Assembly: GCA_965116345.1 (NCBI GenBank)
Contig: OZ220680.1
Location: forward strand, 1,798,001 to 1,862,000
Length of the DNA stretch: 64,000 nucleotides
Reading direction: 5' to 3'
From: VXYL01 sp965116345
Lineage (GTDB): Bacteria > Pseudomonadota > Gammaproteobacteria > Pseudomonadales > Azotimanducaceae
The first letter of the stretch is position 1. Each line of letters starts with the position of its first letter. The position numbers and the translations under genes were made by a program. Positions 33,075 through 41,734 of the stretch are shown piece by piece. The notes under the pieces are model-generated. The model was given only the letters and a program-made list of their open reading frames with translations, did no database searches and was not told the DNA's origin.

Positions 33075-34805
33075 ATGCGATTGACAGGACGATGGATGGG
33101 AACGATGAAACGCGTCGAAAACGGCTGCGGCGCCCGCTCGGGTCTTGTCGCGGTAGCGGCCGCCCTGGCGACGACCACGGCACTGACGGCGAACGCTGGC
33201 ACCTTCGAAGGTGTGGTGCGAAACACCGAGGGTGACGCCCTTCCCGGCGTGATGGTGCGCCTCACCGACGACGTCTCCGGCATATCCGAGTCGGTGTTCA
33301 CCGACCCCGCTGGGGCCTTTGAAATCACGACGCGACTCGAAGGCGAACTGCACCTGCGTCTGCGCACGCCCTACTACCGGGATGTGGCGGTCACCCTGGG
33401 CGCACCCGGCACGGATCTGGATCTCACGATGACGCCAATGGCCGACGCCCAGGAGGTCTCGGACAGCCTGCCCGCGGCATACCACTTCGGCAGCCTGCCA
33501 TTCGAAACCGGCGCGGATGCGCTGTTCAACCGCCACCAGTTCCAACGCGATTGTCTGACCTGCCACCAGATGGGTAACCCGCTGACGCGGTTTCCGCGCA
33601 CGCCCGACGGCTGGGTGGAGACCATCCGGCGGATGCACGCCTATCTCGGCAACTTCGACGCGGAGTTGAGGGATCGCCGTTCCGTGCTGTTGTCCGAGGG
33701 ATTCGACGGCAAACCCCTACCCGTTCGGCCGGAGTTCCCCATCGACGAATCGCTCTACCGCACCCGGATCACCGAGTACCGCATGGAGCGCGGCATCGTT
33801 CCCCACGACGCCATCGTCAACCCCCACGACGGGCTGATCTACACGGTGGACCAGGGTGCCGACCACATGGCCGTCACCGATCCCGTGACCGGCCGGACCG
33901 AGTACGTTTCCCAATCGGGTGGCGGCATGGCCTACCGGGTGTTCGGCTCCGTAGCGGGTGAAATCGCCGTCTTCAATGGCCGCAACGGGCCGCACTCCCT
34001 GGCCATGGGACCGGACCGCAAGTACTACGTCACCAACACCAGCACCAACAGCATCGGCGTCTTCAATCCGGCCACGCGCAAGTGGGAGCCGTCGCACAGG
34101 ATCGGAGGCCGTGCCATCTATCCGCACACGATCCGTTTCGACGCCGACGGCATCGCCTGGTACACGCTTGCCGGTTCCGAGCAGGTCGGCAACCTCGATC
34201 CCGCAACCGGCGAGACCACACTCGTCAACCTGCCGCGGGTGAGGCCCGGCGGTATCTCCAGGGGCACGACGCCCTACGGTATCGACATCGAGCCGGACAC
34301 CGGCATGGTCTGGTACAGCCGCCTGTTCGGCGACAAGATCGGCCGCATCGATCCCGAGACCCTGGAAGTGACGGAATACAACTCGCCGGTGCGCGGGCCG
34401 CGACGCATGCGCTTCGACGCCGACGGCATCCTCTGGGTGACGGGCTATTCGGACGGCACGTTGGCGCGCATCGATCCGGACGGCTTCGAGAGCACCGTCT
34501 ATTCCATGCCCGGGTTCGCGCAGGGCTTCCGGCCCGCGCCCTATGCCCTGGGCGTGCATCCGGATACCGGCGACATCTGGATCAACGAGAACATGACCGA
34601 CCGCATCTACCGCTTCATCCCCGCCGAAGAGCGCTTCGTGGTCTACCCCGTGCCCTTGACGGGGACCTACACCCGGGATGTGGACTTCACCGCCGACGGC
34701 AAGGCGTGCATGTCGAACAATCCGGTACCCGCGGCAGCCCTGGAGGGCGGCGTGCTGCAGCTCATCTGCATCGACGTGGCCAAGATCGAGGTGAGCGCGC
34801 TCTGA
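33075..34805 (+). CDS. Secreted heme-binding protein with Vgb-like beta-propeller
   Basis: The protein is 576 residues from ATG 33075, preceded by AGGA; ATGs at 33096 and 33105 are alternatives. An N-terminal signal peptide ('VAVAAALATTTALTANAG') is followed by a CarboxypepD_reg-like beta-sandwich (about 44-120, 'FEGVVRNTEGDALPGVMVRL'), a single c-type heme site CLTCH at residues 160-164, and a six- or seven-bladed propeller with repeated 'FDADGI' and 'IDPETLEV' blades like virginiamycin B lyase/SMP-30 (about 240-570). It is probably periplasmic and redox-active. First gene of an operon with an FAD oxidoreductase and an aldo-keto reductase. No known pathway assigned. Confidence 0.82.
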   Translation: MRLTGRWMGTMKRVENGCGARSGLVAVAAALATTTALTANAGTFEGVVRNTEGDALPGVMVRLTDDVSGISESVFTDPAGAFEITTRLEGELHLRLRTPYYRDVAVTLGAPGTDLDLTMTPMADAQEVSDSLPAAYHFGSLPFETGADALFNRHQFQRDCLTCHQMGNPLTRFPRTPDGWVETIRRMHAYLGNFDAELRDRRSVLLSEGFDGKPLPVRPEFPIDESLYRTRITEYRMERGIVPHDAIVNPHDGLIYTVDQGADHMAVTDPVTGRTEYVSQSGGGMAYRVFGSVAGEIAVFNGRNGPHSLAMGPDRKYYVTNTSTNSIGVFNPATRKWEPSHRIGGRAIYPHTIRFDADGIAWYTLAGSEQVGNLDPATGETTLVNLPRVRPGGISRGTTPYGIDIEPDTGMVWYSRLFGDKIGRIDPETLEVTEYNSPVRGPRRMRFDADGILWVTGYSDGTLARIDPDGFESTVYSMPGFAQGFRPAPYALGVHPDTGDIWINENMTDRIYRFIPAEERFVVYPVPLTGTYTRDVDFTADGKACMSNNPVPAAALEGGVLQLICIDVAKIEVSAL

Positions 34806-35869
34806 CTTCGAAGCACCCGACCCTGACCGTCGACGCGGCCATCGTCGGCGCGGGGGTCGCCGGCCTGTGGCTCGCCAACCTGCTGAGTGCACGAGGTCTC
34901 TCGGTTGCGGTGTGCGACGGCAATGCTGTCGGAGGGCAGCAGACCCTAGCATCCCAAGGCATCGTCCACGGCGGCGGCAAGTACGCCCTGGACGGTCGGG
35001 ACTCTCCCCTGTCGCGGGCGCTCGCCGACATGCCCAGGCGGTGGCGCGCCTGTCTTCGGGGAGACGGCGAGATCGATCTCCGCGGGGTCCAAGTGCTCTC
35101 CGGGCGGGTTACCGTGTATGGACCGGATGGCACTCGGGACGAACTCGACGAATTGGTGGTCGACGTGCCTGCGCTGGTACGCCGCCTTGCGGAACCCGTC
35201 GCGGACCGGCTGCTGCCGTGGTCGGTGCCCGCCGACTCGATTACCCGGACGGCGGAGGGTGTGGAGCAAGTCGAATGCGGCGAGTACGCGATTCGTGCCG
35301 ATACCTACATGTTCGCCGCGGGCATCGGCAACGAGGCCTTGGCGTCGCGCGCCGGTTTCACCGTCTCCATGCGGCGGCGGCCGCTTAGGCAGCTCGTCGT
35401 GCGCCTGCCGCGGCCGGTCGCCGTGTTCGCCCATTGCGCTTCCGGAAACGCGGGCGACGGTCCCTTGATGACGGTGACGAGCCACGGGAACGCCCTCTAC
35501 GTGGGTGGGGGCGTGGCGGACGACGACGCCGAGCCTGACGAGCACGTCCGAGTCGTTCGTGGTCTGCTCGCGAGGTACTTTCCCGCCCTCGATCTCGACG
35601 GCGCCACCTTCGCCGACGTCAGCGCGGTACGGGCGGAACCTGCCCCGAGTGCCCCCGACGCGGACATCCGCGAGGCCGCGGACCCGTTCGTCGCGCGTCG
35701 TGGCAATTGCCTTCTCTGCTGGCCGATCAAGATGAGCTTGGTGCCCCGCCTCGGTGACCTTGTGCTGGCGCGGTGGCGATGCCGCGAACCCCTTGCCCAC
35801 GGATGGCCGGGCCATCCGGGAACACGTCCGGTCTTCGCCCAACCACCCTACCCTGCCCCGCCGTGCTGA
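34802..35869 (+). CDS. FAD-dependent oxidoreductase (DAO-like)
   Basis: The Rossmann FAD motif 'AIVGAGVAGLWLANLLSARG' lies near residue 15 and the frame continues to 35869. No ATG, GTG or TTG lies near the conserved start; the best is CTG at 34802, which overlaps the upstream stop (CTGA), giving 355 residues. A GTG at 34706 would add 32 Arg/Gly-rich residues with no conservation signal. 'QTLASQGIVHGGGKYAL' resembles the L-2-hydroxyglutarate dehydrogenase / glycine-oxidase group. The substrate is unknown. Its stop overlaps the following GTG start. Confidence 0.75.
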   Translation: MTSKHPTLTVDAAIVGAGVAGLWLANLLSARGLSVAVCDGNAVGGQQTLASQGIVHGGGKYALDGRDSPLSRALADMPRRWRACLRGDGEIDLRGVQVLSGRVTVYGPDGTRDELDELVVDVPALVRRLAEPVADRLLPWSVPADSITRTAEGVEQVECGEYAIRADTYMFAAGIGNEALASRAGFTVSMRRRPLRQLVVRLPRPVAVFAHCASGNAGDGPLMTVTSHGNALYVGGGVADDDAEPDEHVRVVRGLLARYFPALDLDGATFADVSAVRAEPAPSAPDADIREAADPFVARRGNCLLCWPIKMSLVPRLGDLVLARWRCREPLAHGWPGHPGTRPVFAQPPYPAPPC

Positions 35870-36627
35870 GACGCACGCTGGGCAGCACGGGCATCCGCGT
35901 TTCCGTGCTCGGCCTCGGGACGGTCAAGTTCGGTCGCGATGCGGCCGTCCACTACCCGCGTGCGTTCGAGTTGCCTAGCGACGAACAGATCGCGGATCTG
36001 CTCGCAACGGCCAAGTCCTGCGGTGTCAACCTGCTCGACACCGCGCCCGCGTACGGCACGAGCGAGTCACGGCTCGGCGAGGCGATCGAGGACTGCCGCG
36101 ACGACTGGGTGGTCTGCACGAAGGCGGGCGAGGAGTTCGACGGAACCCGGTCGCGCTACGACTTCAGCGAAGACCACATCCTCAAGAGCGTGGAACGGTC
36201 CCTGGCACGGCTACGCACCGACCGGGTCGACATCGTGCTGGTCCACTCCGACGGGCGCGTAGTCGCCGAAATCGAGGCCGCGGGTACGTTTCGCGCCCTC
36301 GCGCGCCTGCGGCGCGAAGGCGTCGTCACGGCAATCGGGTTCTCGGGCAAGGCCACCACCGACGGACGCTCGGCAATGGCCCACTCAGATGTCTTGATGT
36401 GCACGATCAACGCCGTCCAGAAGGAGGAGGTCCCCCTGGCCGCCGCGGCTGCCGGCATGAGCGTCGGTGTGTTGGTGAAGAAGCCCTTCGCCCAGGGTCG
36501 TCAGGTGGACATGGGCCAACTGGCCGAGACCGCGACCCTCCCCGGGGTCACTGCCATCGTCGCCGGCACCACGTCGTGCGAACACCTCGAAGCCGCCGCG
36601 ACGGCATTGTCTGGGATGGCATCGTAG
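35863..36627 (+). CDS. Aldo-keto reductase family protein
   Basis: This protein is 254 residues from a GTG start that overlaps the FAD gene end by seven bases. It has the AKR TIM-barrel pattern: 'RRTLGSTGIRVSVLGLGTVKFG', 'GVNLLDTAPAYGTSESRLGE' with catalytic Asp and Tyr, 'VVCTKAGEEF' with catalytic Lys, and 'IVLVHSDG' with catalytic His. Somewhat short for an AKR. Substrate unknown. Likely acts with the overlapping FAD oxidoreductase. Confidence 0.88.
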   Translation: MLRRTLGSTGIRVSVLGLGTVKFGRDAAVHYPRAFELPSDEQIADLLATAKSCGVNLLDTAPAYGTSESRLGEAIEDCRDDWVVCTKAGEEFDGTRSRYDFSEDHILKSVERSLARLRTDRVDIVLVHSDGRVVAEIEAAGTFRALARLRREGVVTAIGFSGKATTDGRSAMAHSDVLMCTINAVQKEEVPLAAAAAGMSVGVLVKKPFAQGRQVDMGQLAETATLPGVTAIVAGTTSCEHLEAAATALSGMAS

Positions 36628-36708
36628 TGCGCGACGGTCGCCCCACAGCGCCAACCTGCCGAGCGAGCCTGTGCGGCACGCCTATTACGCGGCGCCGTTT
36701 GACACGCC

Positions 36709-37425
36709 CTACGGATTGCGGCCCGGCACCTCCGCGGGATCGATCAAGCCGATCCTCCGCCAGCCCTTGCCAAGCAGCCACGTATGCGGTTCGGCGACCT
36801 CGCAGGCGCGGTCGGCATCCGCGCATCGACCCGATGGCGGCGGCTCCCTGCCTTTCCAGCCATCGAACCATATCCCCGAACTCGCTCCGTCCAGAACCAT
36901 CGGCGGCTTCCTGCCCCGTCTCTCCTTGTAGTGTTTGCGGATGTTGAGCAGCACGTACGCCAGCGCCCGCCGCACCTCCGTCGGCGTCCGCTTCACGACG
37001 TGGTGGAAGCGGTCCGCCAGCACCTTGCCCGTGCGTTCGAACACCCGGTTGACGCACCGCGCGAAACGGGCACCGAGGCTCTTCATGCCGTTGGCCAGGC
37101 GCTCCCTGCCGGCCGCCTCGACGATGAAGTGGGCGTGGTTGTCCTGGATCGAGTAGTGCACCACCCGGAACCCGGGCCGCGACATCCGCCGCAGCGACTC
37201 CCGGAACGCCCGCACGAACGCCGCTCGACGCAGCCGCGGCAGGCCGTCGAGCACCCGTAGGGTGACGTGCACCGGGCAGTGCCGGGGAATGCGCTCGCGG
37301 CTGCGGTGCGGAACCCGGGACCTGGAGGTCCGCCGGCGTCCCGCGCCGGGCCGGGCGCCGCCGCGGCCGGTCGGCCTGAACGCGAGGGTGGTCTGTTTAG
37401 GATCTTGGCGACGCTTGCAGGGCAT
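36709..37425 (-). CDS. RAYT-like Y1 (IS200-type) transposase
   Basis: This protein is 238 residues from the ATG ending at 37425 (a GTG at 37434 is also possible). It has a basic N-terminus ('RPTGRGGARPGAGRRR'), then 'VPHRSRERIPRHCPVHVTLR', the HUH-type metal motif in 'SIQDNHAHFIVEA', and 'RALAYVLLNIRKHYKERRG', matching REP-associated tyrosine transposases. The catalytic Tyr is likely in 'RRALAYVLLN'. RAYTs are single-copy, vertically kept transposases that act on GTAG-headed REP palindromes. It faces away from the 455-bp array, and a LexA-box-like palindrome lies 50 bp upstream. No insertion-sequence ends were recognised. Confidence 0.85.
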   Translation of the reverse strand: MPCKRRQDPKQTTLAFRPTGRGGARPGAGRRRTSRSRVPHRSRERIPRHCPVHVTLRVLDGLPRLRRAAFVRAFRESLRRMSRPGFRVVHYSIQDNHAHFIVEAAGRERLANGMKSLGARFARCVNRVFERTGKVLADRFHHVVKRTPTEVRRALAYVLLNIRKHYKERRGRKPPMVLDGASSGIWFDGWKGREPPPSGRCADADRACEVAEPHTWLLGKGWRRIGLIDPAEVPGRNP

Positions 37426-37474
37426 GGGGGTCACGGAAGGGGGTACTGCTACTGGTGGGGAGCTTACACCAGAA

Positions 37475-37494
37475 TACTGTATATGTCCACAGTA
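37475..37494. promoter_or_regulatory. LexA (SOS) box-like palindrome upstream of the transposase
   Basis: TACTGTATATGTCCACAGTA keeps the CTGT-N8-ACAG core and matches the enterobacterial LexA consensus at 17 of 20 positions by eye. It is AT-rich against the flanking GC-rich DNA and lies about 50 bp before the transposase ATG, a normal place for an operator. SOS control of the transposase is inferred. Confidence 0.5.
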
Positions 37495-37546
37495 TATCGA
37501 GTTTCAGCGGGACGGACTCCCTTTCGGTCGGTGGCACAGCGGCGGC

Positions 37547-37621
37547 GGGGTTATCCACGCTTTGTCCACGCCGACGGTCCTCAATCAATCGAGGCGGGGT
37601 GGGCAAAGAGTGGATAACCCC
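37547..37621. repeat. Long hairpin A of array unit 1
   Basis: The left arm (GGGGTTATCCAC, CTTTG, CCAC blocks) pairs with the right arm ending GTGGATAACCCC over about 25 bp with three mismatches, and an inner CCTC/GAGG stem closes the tip. Both arms contain TTATCCAC, eight of nine bases of the DnaA-box consensus (last A missing). Equivalent hairpins lie at 38002-38076 and 38457-38531. Confidence 0.8.
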
Positions 37622-37788
37622 ATCGACGACCTCCGCCAGTGGGAACTTCCGGTTCATGGCGCACCTTCGTGCAGCGGCAACCCAACACCCCAAACCGTTT
37701 GAAACGGGCGATGTTCTTACCAGACGGATTCGGACCATCGGGCAGGTTATAGCCTTCCAGGTGGACGAGTCCGTCATTGACCGGCACC

Positions 37789-37863
37789 GCGTTTTCCACC
37801 GCCTGCCCACCGCCGCTTTGGTGACTGAGGGGGTCGCGACCGTGGACAGCCCGTGGAAAACGC
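37789..37863. repeat. Long hairpin B of array unit 1
   Basis: The arms GCGTTTTCCAC...CTGCCCAC and GTGGACAG...GTGGAAAACGC form a second long inverted repeat with the same internal plan as hairpin A: TTWTCCAC, about seven bases, then YCCAC. Equivalents lie at about 38244-38318 and 38699-38772. Confidence 0.75.
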
Positions 37864-38748
37864 TCCTCCGCGATACGAAGGCTCGCGCCGTTTGAAACGG
37901 GCGATGTTCTTATCCCCTGAGTCGGCAGGCGCGATGTCGGAAGACCGACCCCTCGGCGTCACGGAGACGGGTTCCCTTTCGGTCCGTGGCACAGCGGCGG
38001 CGGGGTTATCCACGCTTTGTCCACGCCGACGGTCCTCAATCAATCGAGGCGGGGTGGGCAAAGAGTGGATAACCCCATCGACGACCTCCGCCAGTGGGAA
38101 CTTCCGGTTCATGGCGCACCTTCGTGCAGCGGCAACCCAACACCCCAAACCGTTTGAAACGGGCGATGTTCTTACCAGACGGATTCGGACCATCGGGCAG
38201 GTTATAGCCTTCCAGGTGGACGAGTCCGTCATTGACCGGCACCGCGTTTTCCACCGCCTGCCCACCGCCGCTTTGGTGACTGAGGGGATCGCGACCGTGG
38301 ACAGCCCGTGGAAAACGCTCCTCCGCGATACGAAGGCTCGCGCCGTTTGAAACGGGCGATGTTCTCATCCCCGGAGTCGGCTGGCGCGATGTCGGAAGAA
38401 CCGACCCCCGGCGGCACGGAGACGGACTCCCTTTCGGTCGGTGGCACAGCGTTGGCGGGGTTATCCACGCTTTGTCCACGCCGACGGTCCTCAATCAATC
38501 GAGGCGGGGTGGGGAAAGGGTGGATAACCCCATCGACGACCTCGGCCATTGGCGAATTCCGGTTCGCGGCGCGGCTTCGCGCGCGGTAACCCAACACGCC
38601 GGACCGTTTGAAACAGGCGATGTTCGGTCCAGACGGATTCGGACCATCGGGCAGGTTATAGCCTTCCAGGTGGACGAGTCTGTCATTGACCGGCACCGCG
38701 TTTTCCACCGCCTGCCCACCGCCGCTTTGGTGACTGAGGGATGCGACC

Positions 38749-39213
38749 GTGGACAGCCCGTGGAAAACGCTCCTCGGCAGGACGAAGGCCCGTGCTACTC
38801 GGCCCGCGGTCGTCGAACGGCGGGTGGCGCAGGCCTCTGCGGACGGGCTGCCGCTGCCGGGACACGTGCTGGATGCAGTCGAACGCGCGACCCGCGGTGT
38901 GCGACGCGTGGCGTGCGCCGCGAGCATGGGTCAAGAGCCTTGGGGGAATCTTGGTCTGTTCACCGGCGACTGTGCGGGGCCGAAGGCGACGGAGAGCGCT
39001 GCCGTGGCCAGGCTGAGGGCGATCCTGGAGCACCACGGTGGTGCGCGGTCGTCGGAGCATCTCCGCGTCTACGCGCAGGGTTTCCTGGGCGACGACGAAC
39101 GACTTGAAGGCCTGCGGGCAGCGCTGCGAGAAGACGCCGGGAACGCACGGGCACGCTGCGGCTTGGCGTGGGGGGATATCCGTACCAGAGTCGGGTCCAC
39201 GCCCCTACGCTGA
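38749..39213 (+). CDS. Hypothetical protein, start inside the tandem array
   Basis: An open frame of 154 codons from GTG 38749. The first 15 or so codons belong to the third repeat unit; the remainder is unique sequence with G/C-rich third positions typical of coding DNA here ('AAVARLRAILEHHGGARSSE', 'LEGLRAALREDAGNARARCG'). No family is recognised. It could be a remnant of a gene truncated by the array, with its original start lost. It converges on hldE, ending eight bases before the hldE stop region begins... the two frames overlap by nine bases. Confidence 0.3.
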   Translation: MDSPWKTLLGRTKARATRPAVVERRVAQASADGLPLPGHVLDAVERATRGVRRVACAASMGQEPWGNLGLFTGDCAGPKATESAAVARLRAILEHHGGARSSEHLRVYAQGFLGDDERLEGLRAALREDAGNARARCGLAWGDIRTRVGSTPLR

Positions 39214-40623
39214 ACGAATGCGTTCGACGAGCTCTGATGTCGAGCAGTCCTCAACGAGCCCCACGACGCGCACCTCGCCGCCATATTCGCGAACCAGGTC
39301 CGCGCCGACGACCTCGTGTGGGGCGTAGTCGCCGCCCTTGACGAGCACATCGGGACGGATCTCGGTCAAGAGCGTCTCGGGCGTCTCTTCGGAGAACGAC
39401 ACAACCCAGTCCACCGAGGACAGTTCCTCGAGGACGCGCATGCGTTGTTTCAGGTTGTTGACCGGGCGTCCACGGCCCTTCAGGCGGCGCACCGAGTCGT
39501 CGTCATTGACCGCGACGATCAACCGGTCGCCGAGTCGGCGCGCTTCCTTGAGATAGCCCACGTGTCCCGCGTGCAGGATGTCGAAGCAGCCGTTGGTGAA
39601 CACCACCTTCTCGCCGTTGCCCTGGGCACGGCTCACCGACGCGGCGAGTCGGCGACGGCTCGACGGTACGGGAACCACGCACGAGTCGCTACGCAGGGCC
39701 TGGTTGAGTTCCGGCAGACTCACCGCTGCCGTGCCGCTCTTGGCGCACACCAGACCGCCGGCGACGTTGGCCACCCGGGCGCTCTCGGACCGCGACCATT
39801 GCCGTGCCGTGCACACGCCCAGCGTGGCTGCGACGGTATCGCCCGCGCCCGTGGAGTCATAGACATCGATCCCCAACGCGGCCAGGTGCTGGCAGTCTCC
39901 CGATGCCTCGAGCAAGGTGAGTCCATCACCGCCGCGCGTCAGCGCGATGGCCTCCACCTCGCTGCTCTTCGCCAAGGCGCTGCCTTCCTGGCGGAGTTCC
40001 GTCTCGTCCGGCCAGCGACCGATGGCGCGCTGGAACTCCCGGCGATTGGGCTTCAGGATGGTTGCGCCCCGATACTCGGCGAAGGCCTTGAATTTCGGGT
40101 CGACGATCACAGGGACGCCGTTCACGGCCCGGATCACGAGCTGAGGATCGTTGACCGCCCCCTTGTCGTAATCCTCGATCACGACGGCGTCCATGCCCCG
40201 GCAACGACGTTCGGCGCGTTTGGCGACCTCGACGGCGATCCAGGAGGGCATGGGCGCTTCGAAGTCCATGCGTGCGACCTGCTTCTGCCTGCTCACCACC
40301 CGTTCCTTCAGGGTGGTGCGCCAGTCTTCGGCAACGACCAGATCCGTCTCGATTCCGGCGGCTTCCAACAGGCCCGCGATCGTGCGTCCGTTCGGGTCAT
40401 CTCCGATGGCACCCACTAGGGTGCAACGGGCACCCAGCGAGACCACGTTCAGGGCGACGTTGGCCGCGCCGCCCAAGCGGTCTTCACTGCCGTCCACCTG
40501 TACGACCGGCACTGGCGCTTCTTGGGAGATATGTTCCGCCCGGCCGTGCAGATACCGGTCGAGCATCACGTCCCCGACAACCAGAACGTGAACGTCGGGT
40601 GCTGAGGGTAGTTGTCGTGTCAT
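39205..40623 (-). CDS. hldE: Bifunctional heptose-7-phosphate kinase / heptose-1-phosphate adenylyltransferase
   Basis: This protein is 472 residues from the ATG ending at 40623. The N-terminal PfkB-like kinase (to about 320) has 'RLGGAANVALNVVSLGA' and 'DSTGAGDTVAATL'. The C-terminal nucleotidyltransferase (about 335-472) has 'TNGCFDILHAGHVGYL' with the HxGH motif and 'VLVKGGDYAPHEVVG'. It makes ADP-heptose precursors for WaaC and WaaF, encoded nearby. It is last in the minus-strand LPS gene run, 70 bp after the glycosyltransferase. Confidence 0.97.
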   Translation of the reverse strand: MTRQLPSAPDVHVLVVGDVMLDRYLHGRAEHISQEAPVPVVQVDGSEDRLGGAANVALNVVSLGARCTLVGAIGDDPNGRTIAGLLEAAGIETDLVVAEDWRTTLKERVVSRQKQVARMDFEAPMPSWIAVEVAKRAERRCRGMDAVVIEDYDKGAVNDPQLVIRAVNGVPVIVDPKFKAFAEYRGATILKPNRREFQRAIGRWPDETELRQEGSALAKSSEVEAIALTRGGDGLTLLEASGDCQHLAALGIDVYDSTGAGDTVAATLGVCTARQWSRSESARVANVAGGLVCAKSGTAAVSLPELNQALRSDSCVVPVPSSRRRLAASVSRAQGNGEKVVFTNGCFDILHAGHVGYLKEARRLGDRLIVAVNDDDSVRRLKGRGRPVNNLKQRMRVLEELSSVDWVVSFSEETPETLLTEIRPDVLVKGGDYAPHEVVGADLVREYGGEVRVVGLVEDCSTSELVERIRSA

Positions 40624-40693
40624 CGCCACAATGCTAGCACACGGTTGAAAGTTCGATCCTGCATAACGAGCTATCAGGCAGTTGAATCTTCGC

Positions 40694-41734
40694 CTAACTA
40701 TCCCGTCCGCCGATCCCCAAACCACGGTACCGGGAGACCAACGCATCTACCGAAAACTCGCTCTTGATTCGCCGCGCCGCCGTTTCGGCAAACTCGGCGC
40801 GGTGTGGCGCCGCGCGGCGAGCGCGCGCGTCACGGAGTCCGGCGAGAAGCTCCGTATCGGCCTGGAAGTAGCGCCCGCACTGGCCGAGGACGAACCTTGG
40901 ACCCGGTTGGTCCGCGGCAATGACCGGCGTTCCCGCCGCCATGGCCTCCAGCAGGGCGAGACCGAATGCCTCGCTTGGGGTCGAACACGACAGGAGTATG
41001 TCGAAAGCCCCGAAAAGCTCACGAGCGTCCGACCTGAACCCGGCAAGGACGACCCCGTCGCCGGCTTCCCGGGCGACCTGATCCCGTAGCGGACCGGAGC
41101 CGATGAACACCAGACGCGCCGCCCGATCCTCCGCGCGATAGCGGGCGAATACATGCACGGCGCGCAAGGGGTCCTTCTTCGGATGCAGCCGCCCGACCAC
41201 GCCGACCACGAAAGCACCATCCGGGACACCCAGCACTGCCCGGGCGGCAGGCCCGGGTTTCAGACCCGCCCGGATCCGGGCCGCGTCGATGGGATTCGGC
41301 AAAACCACCGGCGAGCGTACGCCGGTATCGCGGAGATCCTCCGCGATAGGAGCGGACACCCCGGCGAACCGGGTCGTCAGTGGAGCCCGAAGGCGTCGCC
41401 TGATGCGGCGCGAGCGGCGGGCGAACATGCCGAACTCGTGGGCGACGACGACGTGCAGCGGAATCGATTGTCGACGCGCCAGGGGGACCCCGGCCCGATA
41501 GGCGCCGTAGCGGTGCGAGACGAGGAGTTCGGGACACCCGAGGTCGTCGAGGCGGTCCGCGGGTCGATACTCAAACTCGAAGCCCGTCGGCGGCTGGAAC
41601 CCGCGCGACTCGAAAAACACCGTGCGGACCCGGTAGCCGAGCCGTGCCAACGCCTCGGCGTGTCCCGCGCACACCTCCCCGAACGGCGGGTGATCGTTGG
41701 GGCAGAGTTGCAGCGCGTTCGGCATGGCTCTCAT
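40694..41734 (-). CDS. Glycosyltransferase family 4 (LPS core)
   Basis: This 346-residue GT-B protein has an N-terminal acceptor half ('GHAEALARLGYRVRTVFFES') and a donor half with 'VGVVGRLHPKKDPLRAVHVF' and the EX7E motif in 'SEAFGLALLEAMAAGTPVIA'. It starts on an ATGA overlap with the carbamoyltransferase stop. Position in the cluster recalls the Pseudomonas core glycosyltransferase beside WapO; sugar and linkage are not predictable. Confidence 0.9.
   Translation of the reverse strand: MRAMPNALQLCPNDHPPFGEVCAGHAEALARLGYRVRTVFFESRGFQPPTGFEFEYRPADRLDDLGCPELLVSHRYGAYRAGVPLARRQSIPLHVVVAHEFGMFARRSRRIRRRLRAPLTTRFAGVSAPIAEDLRDTGVRSPVVLPNPIDAARIRAGLKPGPAARAVLGVPDGAFVVGVVGRLHPKKDPLRAVHVFARYRAEDRAARLVFIGSGPLRDQVAREAGDGVVLAGFRSDARELFGAFDILLSCSTPSEAFGLALLEAMAAGTPVIAADQPGPRFVLGQCGRYFQADTELLAGLRDARARRAAPHRAEFAETAARRIKSEFSVDALVSRYRGLGIGGRDS

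Larger units (their letters stand above)
37511..38795. repeat. 455-bp tandem repeat array, about 2.8 copies
   Basis: The landmark TTATCCACGC recurs at 37551, 38006 and 38461, exactly 455 bp apart, and CCGTTTGAAACGG recurs at 37695/38150 and 37888/38343 with the same period. Units 1 and 2 are almost identical; unit 3 has drifted and has a 1-bp deletion by 38604. Each unit holds two long hairpins, for example 37547-37621 (arms beginning GGGGTTATCCAC) and 37789-37863 (arms beginning GCGTTTTCCAC), plus two copies of the short palindrome CCGTTTGAAACGG. The period is not a multiple of three and frames change between units, so it is not protein coding. Confidence 0.95.

Noticed and set aside
35700..35869. 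Frameshift at the end of the FAD oxidoreductase
   Set aside because: The C-terminal 40 residues looked odd, but no other frame gives a better continuation, and the end overlaps neatly with the aldo-keto reductase start.
36628..36708. Insertion-sequence terminal hairpin beside the transposase
   Set aside because: No clear subterminal palindrome or duplicated target; a solitary RAYT fits better than a complete IS200.
37774..38495. Open frames on both strands across the 455-bp array
   Set aside because: The period is not a multiple of three, so the frames shift between units; similar peptides recur only because the DNA repeats. No start signals or known motifs.
37511..38795. CRISPR array
   Set aside because: Units are 455 bp and repeat throughout, with no short direct repeats separated by unique spacers and no cas genes.
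37511..38795. Chromosomal origin oriC
   Set aside because: DnaA-box-like motifs are present, but the final A is missing from all, and dnaA, dnaN, gyrB and gidA are not nearby. Kept only as a possible DnaA-binding locus.
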